DNA of 21,765 bases, taken from positions 1 to 21,765 of the forward strand of contig JALRJW010000273.1 of NCBI GenBank assembly GCA_023268955.1, written 5' to 3'. Source of the stretch: Aliarcobacter sp. Lineage in GTDB: Bacteria > Campylobacterota > Campylobacteria > Campylobacterales > Arcobacteraceae. Both the position numbers and the translations under genes were made by a program. The notes below the pieces were generated by a model. It was not told the origin of the DNA, made no database searches, and saw only the letters and a list, made by a program, of their open reading frames with translations. Shown here in pieces: positions 14,139-21,629 of this stretch. The number at the start of each line of letters is the position of its first letter. The first letter of the stretch is position 1.

Positions 14139-17100
14139 ATGAAAAAAAACACTACAAAATCATATACAAAAAAATTGATTATCCTTTCTTATACTCCTGT
14201 TGTAGCAATTTTAATTTTCACATTTTTTTATTTTTTGTCAGCAAAAAAGAATTTAGATGATGCAAAAAATCTAGAAAATAATGTTTATAAATATATAGAA
14301 TATTTTTATGAGTTAAATTATTTACAAGAAGAAAGATTTTGGAGTATAGCTTACTTAAATGATAAATCTAAAGAAAATTATGAGAATCTATTAAATGGCT
14401 ATAAAATAAATTATGAGAATATGAATAAAATTATTCCTCAAAATCTACATTTACTTGAAAATATTAGAAATAATAAAAATTTAAACGTTGAAAAAGTTTC
14501 TTCAATTTATTCTACAATTATTGATAATTATATAAATACTTTGTTCAAAATAAATGATTCTTTTAATAATAAACAATTTAATTCAATTCTAAATAGTTAT
14601 CATGTTATTTTAAAATCAAATGAAAAATATTATGCTCAAATAAATAATTTATTTTATTTATTATCTAAAAATAAAATCAATCAAAAAGACTTAGAAAAGC
14701 TAATTGAAATAAAATCAAAAATCTCAATTGTGGAAAATGAATTATTACCTTTATTACCTTCTAATATCAGAGTTTTATTTGAAAATGTTATTAACGATAA
14801 GAATATTTTAAAGCTAAAAGAAATCTCAAATAACACATATGTCACTAAAAAGATTAATTTTAACAATGATGAATTAATAACTTTAATGATCCAATTAAAA
14901 GAAGATTTATTTATATTAAGTAATTTTATTTTCAATAAAATTGACAATGAAGCTGTTAATTTATATCAAAGTGAACTTAATAAAGTTGTTTCAGTTTTTA
15001 CATTTGCAATAATTATTATTTTATTTGTAATAATCTTTGGTGTTAGATTGAAAAATTTGATTACTGATAACATAAATGAGAATTTTGATGAAATTGAGAG
15101 AAAGAATTTTGAAATAGAAAACTTATATAAATATGTAGACAAATATGTTATTTTGTCAAAAACAGATTTAAATGGTATTATCAATTATGCTAGTAAAGCA
15201 TTTTGCGAAATTTCAAAATATTCTAAAGAGGAGCTTCAAGGAAAAGCACATAAAATAATTCGTCACCCCTTGCAAGATAGAGAAACATTCAAAGATATGT
15301 GGGAAACTATTATAAATGGCAAAATATGGACAGGTGAAATTAGAAATCTTGCTAAAGATGGAACAACATATTGGACAAAAAGTACAGTAGGTCCAACATA
15401 TGATCAAGAAAATAATATAATTGGATACACATCAGTTAGACAAGATATAACTTTAGAAAAATATGCTTTTTATCTAAATAATCAAGTAAGAAATCTACTT
15501 GATAATGCTAATCAGGGATTTTTATCTTTTGGAAAATCATTTAAAATAAAAAATACTTATTCTAAAAAAAGTTTAGAGATTTTATCTTGTGAAAATTTTG
15601 AAGGAATTTTGATTTCAGATGCATTATTTAGAAATGATATCAATAAAAAAGAGATATTTGAACTAGGTATTGAACAAATCATGGCTTCTTCAGATGAGGA
15701 TACTAAAAATTTATTACTTACAATATTACCTACTTTAAATACTATCAATGAAAAAACTTTTTCAATAGATTATAAACTTATAGACGATGACAAAATAATG
15801 GTTATTTTAGTTGATATCACAGAAAAACTTCAACTTGAAGAAAAGATAAAACATGAAGGTAGCATTCAAAAAATGATTGTAGCAATTGCTACAAGAAGAA
15901 ATGATTTTATTGAACTTAAAAACGTTTATATTGATTTTTTAGGAAATATTAGCAACAAAGTAAATGATAATAAAAATATCCAAGATAATTACTTGGATAT
16001 TATAAAATCTTTACACACTTTTAAAGGTTTGTTTGCCCAAGAAGAATTAATTAATACAACAAATTCTTTACATGAATTAGAAACAAAATTAACTGTATTA
16101 AAAACAAAAGAGTTATTAAACAATGAAACCTTGAAGTCAGAACTTCTAAGTTCTGATTTAAATGAAAGTTTCCAAAAAGATTTAACATTAATTTATGAAA
16201 TCTTAGGAAAAGATTATTTAGATAATAAGAATGAAATAAAAGTTGATAGTGATAAATTTAGAAATTTCGAAGTTGAATTAACTAAATTTGTGACAAATAA
16301 TATTAAAATCAACGATGCAAATATATTATTAGAAAATTTCTCAAAAATACATCAAAAATCTCTTAAAGTACTTTTAGAGATTTATCCTGAAAGAATCAAA
16401 AATATGTCGATTAGATTAGGTAAGTCTATAAATATTGTTAATATTGAGGGTGATCCTTCAATTACGGTAAGTGCGAGTTATGAACAATTTATTAAAAATC
16501 TTGTGCATGTATTTAGAAATATGATTGATCATGGTATCGAATTACCAGATGAAAGAGAATTATTAGGAAAACCTATTAATGGAACAATCCAGTGTAAATT
16601 TTATATTAGTGATGAAAATAACATAAAGCTTATAATCTCTGATGATGGTAAGGGAATGGATATAGATACTATTAAAAATAGGGCAATTCAAAGAGGTATT
16701 ATAGACAAAGAAAAAGCTTCATTGTTACAAGAACAAGAAATCTATAAATTAATTTTTTTAGAGAATTTCTCTACAAAAGATAACTTTGATATTATTTCAG
16801 GAAGAGGGATAGGATTAAATTCAGTTTTATATGAATTAAATAAAATAAATGGCTTTGTTGATATAGAAACAAAAATAAATGAAGGTACAAAATTTATTTT
16901 CACTTTACCTTTAAAATTAGCAACTGTTAATAGGTTTGATGATGTAATTGAATACAATAATATTGTTCTTGAAAACCTTAATGATCTAATTGTAAATAAT
17001 ATAGATATTAATATAAATAAAACTTCAAAAGTTGAGGATTTCAATCTTTTAGATTATTACACAACGATCAAAATTAAAAGTGATAATTATGAAATAATAT

Positions 17101-17402
17101 CTATTTTAACAATTCAAAAAAATCTATTAAATCAATTCGGTAAAATGTATTTGGATAGGCTTTTATGTGAAGATGATGATTTAAGTATTTATCAAAGTAT
17201 AATTGATGAAACATTAAACATAGTATTAGGAAGAACATTATTTAATAGCCAAAATCTTTTAAATAATTTAGAGATATCTACACCATTGCTAATAGATGAA
17301 GAAATGATAAAAAACTTAGTTAATAATAATTTCTTTTTTAATTCAGAAATTGAAACTAACAAGGGAATTTTAAATATAATATTGATAATCAAGGAGTTAT
17401 AA
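14139..17402 (+). CDS. Membrane hybrid kinase: NIT sensor, PAS, HPt, CheA-type ATPase and C-terminal CheX-like phosphatase domain
   Basis: 1087 residues. Two membrane helices (about 14-34 and 283-303) enclose a helical periplasmic domain with ELNYLQEERFWSIAYL, close to the NIT (nitrate/nitrite sensing) motif. An Aer-like PAS follows (about 335-440: GKAHKIIRHP, WTGEIRNLAKDG, YTSVRQDIT), then a second PAS-like region. The HPt has His626 in SLHTFKGLF. The CheA-type ATPase has Asn794/Asp797 (RNMIDHG), DDGKG at 835-839 and GRGIGL at 888-893. Instead of a CheW-like P5 domain, the C-terminus (about 945-1087) matches CheX, with the phosphatase motif SxxxExxN at Ser1020, Glu1024 and Asn1027. AAGGT precedes the ATG. 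A receiver gene and a paralogous kinase follow in the same operon. Nitrate or nitrite as ligand is an inference. Confidence 0.85.
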   Translation: MKKNTTKSYTKKLIILSYTPVVAILIFTFFYFLSAKKNLDDAKNLENNVYKYIEYFYELNYLQEERFWSIAYLNDKSKENYENLLNGYKINYENMNKIIPQNLHLLENIRNNKNLNVEKVSSIYSTIIDNYINTLFKINDSFNNKQFNSILNSYHVILKSNEKYYAQINNLFYLLSKNKINQKDLEKLIEIKSKISIVENELLPLLPSNIRVLFENVINDKNILKLKEISNNTYVTKKINFNNDELITLMIQLKEDLFILSNFIFNKIDNEAVNLYQSELNKVVSVFTFAIIIILFVIIFGVRLKNLITDNINENFDEIERKNFEIENLYKYVDKYVILSKTDLNGIINYASKAFCEISKYSKEELQGKAHKIIRHPLQDRETFKDMWETIINGKIWTGEIRNLAKDGTTYWTKSTVGPTYDQENNIIGYTSVRQDITLEKYAFYLNNQVRNLLDNANQGFLSFGKSFKIKNTYSKKSLEILSCENFEGILISDALFRNDINKKEIFELGIEQIMASSDEDTKNLLLTILPTLNTINEKTFSIDYKLIDDDKIMVILVDITEKLQLEEKIKHEGSIQKMIVAIATRRNDFIELKNVYIDFLGNISNKVNDNKNIQDNYLDIIKSLHTFKGLFAQEELINTTNSLHELETKLTVLKTKELLNNETLKSELLSSDLNESFQKDLTLIYEILGKDYLDNKNEIKVDSDKFRNFEVELTKFVTNNIKINDANILLENFSKIHQKSLKVLLEIYPERIKNMSIRLGKSINIVNIEGDPSITVSASYEQFIKNLVHVFRNMIDHGIELPDERELLGKPINGTIQCKFYISDENNIKLIISDDGKGMDIDTIKNRAIQRGIIDKEKASLLQEQEIYKLIFLENFSTKDNFDIISGRGIGLNSVLYELNKINGFVDIETKINEGTKFIFTLPLKLATVNRFDDVIEYNNIVLENLNDLIVNNIDININKTSKVEDFNLLDYYTTIKIKSDNYEIISILTIQKNLLNQFGKMYLDRLLCEDDDLSIYQSIIDETLNIVLGRTLFNSQNLLNNLEISTPLLIDEEMIKNLVNNNFFFNSEIETNKGILNIILIIKEL

Positions 17403-17405
17403 AAA

Positions 17406-17777
17406 ATGGCAAGAATTATGGTTGTTGACGATATAAGTATCATGAGATTTACTATTAAAGATAGATTGCAAAAAATAGGCCATGAAGTTGTAGCTGAAGC
17501 TTCAAATGGTTATAGTGCAATTGAACAATATAAAATATACAAACCTGATTTAGTTACTATGGATATTACAATGCCAGCGGAACAAGGTGTTAAAAATGGT
17601 ATAGAAGCTTTAGTAGAAATAAGAAAAATTGATTCTAATGCTAAAATTATTATGGTAACTTCTCATGGTGAAGAAAAGTTGGTAATTGAAGCAATTTCAA
17701 AAGGTGCTAAGGGTTATATTTTAAAACCAGTTAACGAAGAAAAACTCAAAAGCGTATTTGATAAAATTAAATTTTAA
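17406..17777 (+). CDS. Stand-alone CheY-like response regulator
   Basis: 123-residue single receiver domain. Acidic pocket Asp8/Asp9 (VVDDIS), phospho-acceptor Asp53 in LVTMDITMP, Thr85 in IIMVTSHG and Lys107 in YILKPVN are all present, so it should be phosphorylated normally. A few extra residues (AEQGVKNG) sit in the loop after Asp53. There is no output domain, so it acts by protein contact, like CheY. Its ribosome-binding site (AAGGAG) lies inside the last codons of the preceding kinase gene, three bases before the ATG region. Its stop is directly followed by the ATG of the second kinase. This position makes it the obvious shared phosphate receiver of both kinases and target of their CheX-like domains. 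Confidence 0.95.
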   Translation: MARIMVVDDISIMRFTIKDRLQKIGHEVVAEASNGYSAIEQYKIYKPDLVTMDITMPAEQGVKNGIEALVEIRKIDSNAKIIMVTSHGEEKLVIEAISKGAKGYILKPVNEEKLKSVFDKIKF

Positions 17778-19697
17778 ATGAATAAATTATTAGATAACAA
17801 CAGATATTTTGAAGCCTTTTTAGAATCTTCTGATATAAATATTATTAAATTTAATGAAGATTTAAAAATTTATAAAGAAAATATATCATTAAATCTTGAA
17901 GAATTTTTAAATCAAGAATTAGATAAAAAAGATTTAATAGATGTATTATTTGAAGAATTAGAAACTCGAAAAAGTGTTAGAAAACTATTCAATGGTATAC
18001 TAAAATCAATGAATAAAGATGCTGCTTATTTGTATTTTTCTTTGGTTCCTAAAAAAATAATTATAAATCACAAAATTATTGAACTTAATTTTAAAGTTAT
18101 TGATTTTAATGAGTTTATAATTTTTTTAAAAGATATAACCTTACAAGAAACATATAGAATAAATCTAGAAGAAGAAAAAAATCTTCATACTTTAATTGTT
18201 TCTATTATTAATAATCGTGAAGAATTTATTAACTTAAAAAGGGAGTTTGAGTTCTTTTCAAAAAATTATAGAGTTACATATAAACAAAGAAATATAACAG
18301 AATTATTAGACGCTGTAGAAACTTATAAAGGCTTGTTAATAGAGTCTGGATTTAGAACAACATATGCGGCATTGTGTGATTTTGAAAAATTATTAAAATT
18401 ATCCCTAAATCAATCAATAGCTGATTTAGATACTATTTTTAAACAAGTAGATTTACATTTTGAATTTGTTAAAGAGATAGAAAATGTAGTGAAAATTTTA
18501 GGTAAAGATATTTTTAATTATAGTAAAGATGATTTTAAAACAAGAAAATTATTTCAAATAGAAACTAAATTAAAAGAAATACTACAAGAAGAAGTTTATG
18601 ATAGAAAAGATATCACATTTTTAATAAATGAAGTTTCAGTACTTAATGGATTTAATTTGTATGATCGGCTTAAAATTTTTTCTAATCAAGTTATTAAAAG
18701 TGTTGACTCAAGAGATAAAAAATTAAATCCTTCTGTTGTTGAAGGTGATAAAAATTTATTTTTGCCTAAAATTTATGAACCTTTTGTAAATGTCCTTTTA
18801 AATGTATATAAAAATTCGGTTTCCCATGGACTAGAAACATTTATTGAAAGATTTAGTAAAAATAAGCAACAAAATGGACAAATATTTACCGAATTCTTTG
18901 TTTTAAATAATATTTTGACTATAGAAATCAAAGATGATGGTAGAGGTATTGACCTAGATTTTGTAAGAAATAAAGCTATAGAAAACAATATTGTTGATAA
19001 ATCAGAATTAATTAATTTTTCAAATGATGATGTTTTAAATTTAATTTTTGATGAAAAATTTTCTTTGAAAGAAAATGAAGATAAACAATCTAAAAAAGGT
19101 TTGGGTTTAAGTTTATTAAAAACAGAATTAGAAAAAATTAATGGTAAGGTTAGTGTAACTACTAATATTGACGATGGAACAAATTTTAAATTTTCAATAC
19201 CTTTAAAAAATGATTATAATGCTGTAAAAGAAGATTCAAAGGTTAAAGATTTATTTAATGAAGTTGTAGAAAACAATTTTATTAGTTATCTTGATATGAA
19301 TCCAAATATCAAGATCGAATCTAAAAATATCCAAGAACAAATGGATTATAGTGATTATTACACTTGCATGGATTTATCAAATGATAATGAAAAAATTATC
19401 ATAGTAGCAGCTGCTAATAGCAGATTAATTGATGAATTGCTTAAAAATTTTACTCAAGAAGAATTGAGTGATGATATTAAACTTGAAATGTACCAAAGCG
19501 TACTTGATGAAAGTTTAAATACAATTTTAGGTTATGTTCTTAGTTCTCCAAATTGTAAGTTTCAGAATTTAAAATTATCACCACCTATTATTTTAGAAAA
19601 AGAAGTTATAAATTCTATTATTAATTCAAAAGAAAAACTTATTAAAGAATTATCAACAAATTTAGGGAAAATGAATTATTTGATATTTTACAGTTAG
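17778..19697 (+). CDS. Soluble CheA-like paralogue with glutamate in place of the HPt histidine and a C-terminal CheX-like domain
   Basis: 639 residues, paralogous to the upstream kinase from that protein's second PAS-like region onward but without membrane helices or the Aer-like PAS. The region matching the HPt site of the neighbour (SLHTFKGLF) reads AVETYKGLL, so the phospho-accepting His is Glu181. The ATPase N-box is KNSVSHG (Asn346, with Ser349 where the neighbour has Asp). DDGRG at 386-390 and GLGLS at 441-445 are kept, so ATP binding seems possible. The C-terminal domain (about 500-639) repeats the CheX-like motif with Ser574, Glu578 and Asn581. The ATG directly follows the receiver's stop (TAAATG). 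I infer a pseudo-HPt partner that may dimerise with the first kinase, phosphorylate it in trans, or act mainly as a phosphatase. Confidence 0.82.
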   Translation: MNKLLDNNRYFEAFLESSDINIIKFNEDLKIYKENISLNLEEFLNQELDKKDLIDVLFEELETRKSVRKLFNGILKSMNKDAAYLYFSLVPKKIIINHKIIELNFKVIDFNEFIIFLKDITLQETYRINLEEEKNLHTLIVSIINNREEFINLKREFEFFSKNYRVTYKQRNITELLDAVETYKGLLIESGFRTTYAALCDFEKLLKLSLNQSIADLDTIFKQVDLHFEFVKEIENVVKILGKDIFNYSKDDFKTRKLFQIETKLKEILQEEVYDRKDITFLINEVSVLNGFNLYDRLKIFSNQVIKSVDSRDKKLNPSVVEGDKNLFLPKIYEPFVNVLLNVYKNSVSHGLETFIERFSKNKQQNGQIFTEFFVLNNILTIEIKDDGRGIDLDFVRNKAIENNIVDKSELINFSNDDVLNLIFDEKFSLKENEDKQSKKGLGLSLLKTELEKINGKVSVTTNIDDGTNFKFSIPLKNDYNAVKEDSKVKDLFNEVVENNFISYLDMNPNIKIESKNIQEQMDYSDYYTCMDLSNDNEKIIIVAAANSRLIDELLKNFTQEELSDDIKLEMYQSVLDESLNTILGYVLSSPNCKFQNLKLSPPIILEKEVINSIINSKEKLIKELSTNLGKMNYLIFYS

Positions 19698-19706
19698 AAA
19701 GTTCTA

Positions 19707-20118
19707 CTAAGGGCATTGATATATTTTGATTTTATCTGATACTTTAAATTTTTTAAGTATTCCTTCCCTTGTTATGATTTTATAGTGAGTAATATCTTGA
19801 TTTAAAGCCTGATTTAATAACAGAGTTCTTAAAGAACATGCTTTTTTATATTCTTGGTTTATTTTGCTTGAATTTAAAAAAAATAGGTGTTTTGGAATTT
19901 TTATCTATGCAAATATATGGATAATAAATTTCATAGTTGTTTGTGCTGACAAATTTAATATCCCTATAATTTGCGCTAAATTTTTTTAAAGCAGTTTTTT
20001 TTAATGATTTCTTGTAATAGTAAAACGATGGATCACTAAACTCTATTGATTCATATTTGTATTGTGCTTTTAGTTTACAAATAAAATAAAAATCTATAAT
20101 TTCATCTGTGATTTTCAT
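19707..20118 (-). pseudogene. Frameshifted small gene, possibly a RecB-like nuclease fragment, coupled to the AAA_14-type ATPase
   Basis: The intact frame gives 90 residues (to 19846) ending TPIFFKFKQNKPRI. At a run of eight T's on the coding strand (19876-19883 on plus, as A's), removing one base opens a frame for about 56 further codons (PIFLNSSKINQEYKKACSLR onward, ending KIKIYQCP) to a stop at 19707. The original protein was therefore probably about 135 residues. The N-terminal pattern TDEIIDFYFICKLKAQYKYE resembles the start of some RecB/TM0106-type nucleases, but I see no complete PD-(D/E)xK site, so the family is tentative. It begins three bases after the stop of the ATPase gene and converges with the kinase gene. 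Confidence 0.5.
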
Positions 20119-20121
20119 GTA

Positions 20122-21312
20122 TCAATAAATGAATCCAAATAGCCAAAGTGGAATCTTATTATCAATCCCAATTTCTATATCATCAGCTACAATAAAACCT
20201 TGTTCAGCATCTTTTAACTGTTTGAAGTTTTTATCTTTGCCACCAATTTCAAAGGTATATTTATCATCTAAAATAAAATCACCACTCTTTGGATAATTAA
20301 TATTATGCTCATAAGATGTTTGTGATGCGAAGAATGTTTCTCTTAGTGTTCCTATCTTTGGACTATTACAAAAGATCGAAAATAGATTTGTATTATCCAA
20401 ATAAAGTTTTTCAGGCTTTGAAATGATACTTACTCCACTTGACTTTGCTCCCAGTATTCTAATCAATCCAGCAGCTTGTAATATTCCTAAATATTTATAT
20501 AATGTTCTTTGGTTAAGTTCAACAGCTCCACAAAGCTTTGAAATGTTTATATCATATGGTTCACTTTGACATAACATTATCATCATTTTTTTAAGTGAAT
20601 TAATTTTATCATGATCAATAGTGTAAATCATTGGTAGATCAGTTTCTAATATTTGCATTGAGGCACTTAATAGTTTTTGGATATAACTATTTTTTGAAGT
20701 AGTATAAAATGGATATGCACCACTTTTTAAATACTCCTCAAAATATGCAAATGGTTTTACTTTTGCTAAAATCTCCGTAGAGATTATTGTATGGTTTTGA
20801 AGAATATTATCTAAGTTGATTGGTTCAAACTTCTCATTAGTTTCTAGTTCCAAAAACTCTCTAAAAGATAGTACGGGAAGTCTATGAATAATTGCACGTC
20901 TACTTAAATCAGCTTTAGCATTATCTATGGCAACTGCATTTGATCCTGTAAAAACAATATTTAATGAGAAAAAACTATCGTAAATAAGTTTTAAATCAAT
21001 TTCAAAATTCTTGATTTTATGAATCTCATCTATGATTAAAACTTCTCCACCTTTTTTTTGAAACTCATCAGCAATAGCAAAAAGTCCTAATTCAATCACA
21101 AGTGGGTGATCTGCCATAATATATATTGTCTTTTTTTCTTTGAATATACCATGCAGGTATTGGAGTAAAATAGTAGTTTTACCAACACCCCTTGATCCTA
21201 AAACACCAATAAGCCGTTCATTAAAATCTATTTTATTAAATAGAAATCTTTTGTACTCAGGAATTTTCTGAGTTAGAATTTGATTTGAAAGTAGTTGTAG
21301 TTGTTCTATCAT
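20122..21312 (-). CDS. AAA_14/DUF4143-type ATPase
   Basis: 396 residues. Walker A GSRGVGKT is at 39-46, and Walker B VLIIDEIHKI has Asp95/Glu96. A sensor-like IVFTGSNA and an Arg-rich LSRRAIIHRLPVLSFREFLE follow, the classic AAA_14 signature. A winged HTH is visible at about 253-286 (INISKLCGAVELNQRTLYKY, then LGILQAAGLIRIL). The C-terminal DUF4143 part has a nuclease-like fold pattern (GDFILDDKYTFEIGGKDKNF). The start is backed by GGAG seven bases upstream. Proteins of this group are common on mobile and accessory islands, and their substrate is mostly unknown. The small frameshifted gene downstream is coupled to it. The upstream palindromes suggest tight regulation. Confidence 0.88.
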   Translation of the reverse strand: MIEQLQLLSNQILTQKIPEYKRFLFNKIDFNERLIGVLGSRGVGKTTILLQYLHGIFKEKKTIYIMADHPLVIELGLFAIADEFQKKGGEVLIIDEIHKIKNFEIDLKLIYDSFFSLNIVFTGSNAVAIDNAKADLSRRAIIHRLPVLSFREFLELETNEKFEPINLDNILQNHTIISTEILAKVKPFAYFEEYLKSGAYPFYTTSKNSYIQKLLSASMQILETDLPMIYTIDHDKINSLKKMMIMLCQSEPYDINISKLCGAVELNQRTLYKYLGILQAAGLIRILGAKSSGVSIISKPEKLYLDNTNLFSIFCNSPKIGTLRETFFASQTSYEHNINYPKSGDFILDDKYTFEIGGKDKNFKQLKDAEQGFIVADDIEIGIDNKIPLWLFGFIY

Positions 21313-21344
21313 GTTTACTCCAATACTAATTGAATATTATGTAT

Positions 21345-21362
21345 TTTGTATTATAATACAAA
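21345..21362. promoter_or_regulatory. Perfect 18-base palindrome, candidate operator of the ATPase gene
   Basis: TTTGTATTATAATACAAA is its own reverse complement. It lies 33-50 bases upstream of the minus-strand ATG at 21312 and contains TATAAT/ATTATA, so it overlaps a likely -10 box. A repressor dimer bound here would block transcription. Confidence 0.55.
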
Positions 21363-21387
21363 TATATTAAAAAGTTAATATTACTTA

Positions 21388-21406
21388 ATTACAAACAATT
21401 TGTAAT
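21388..21406. promoter_or_regulatory. Second inverted repeat with the same half-site
   Basis: ATTACAAA and TTTGTAAT around CAA. It shares the TACAAA/TTTGTA half-site with the palindrome at 21345-21362, about 25 bases away, suggesting paired binding sites of one regulator. Confidence 0.4.
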
Positions 21407-21534
21407 CCTGATAAAAATAAGGAGAGTGTTTTAGACTGTGCTTTATTACATAATTTTTATTTAAAGAGTTTAACATCTTAAACAAATATTTTTTGTAAAA
21501 TATATATAAAGTAAGTATTTAAGGTATTTGTAGA
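21407..21534. other. Intergenic stretch with no recognised feature
   Basis: AT-rich, with no open frame of credible length on either strand. Together with the flanking palindromes, the tRNA-end scar and the region up to the transaldolase fragment, it forms the only gene-free stretch over 300 bases in the window (21313-21618). Confidence 0.6.
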
Positions 21535-21558
21535 TGGTGCGCGTGAAAGGACTTGAAC
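21535..21558 (-). tRNA. 24-base copy of a tRNA 3' end, candidate attachment scar
   Basis: On the minus strand this reads GTTCAAGTCCTTTCACGCGC then ACCA. This is the T-loop (TTCAAGT), the 3' side of the T-stem, a 7-base acceptor strand (CACGCGC), discriminator A and an encoded CCA. The 5' half of the T-stem does not pair properly (two of five pairs fail) and no other tRNA arm is present, so it is a 3' fragment only. Such fragments mark the far end of elements integrated in tRNA genes. The acceptor sequence would suit an arginine tRNA, but that is a guess. Confidence 0.55.
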
Positions 21559-21609
21559 TTATTCTTCTCATTCTTTTATAAATCCCATAAAACCCTAAAA
21601 AACAATTAT

Positions 21610-21629
21610 AATCCCTTTAAAAAGGGATT
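21610..21629. repeat. Perfect fold-back repeat at the start of the transaldolase fragment
   Basis: AATCCCTTT (21610-21618) and AAAGGGATT (21621-21629) are exact reverse complements around AA. The transaldolase homology begins inside the right arm, which makes this a probable junction point. Confidence 0.6.

Noticed and set aside
14681..15748. Several 60-90-residue minus-strand frames inside the large kinase gene
   Set aside because: Ile/Ser/Phe-rich shadows that arise from AT-rich coding sequence on the opposite strand.
21535..21620. Complete tRNA gene on the minus strand
   Set aside because: Only the T-loop, 3' T-stem, acceptor 3' strand and CCA are present; the rest of the sequence cannot fold into D and anticodon arms, and the T-stem fails to pair.
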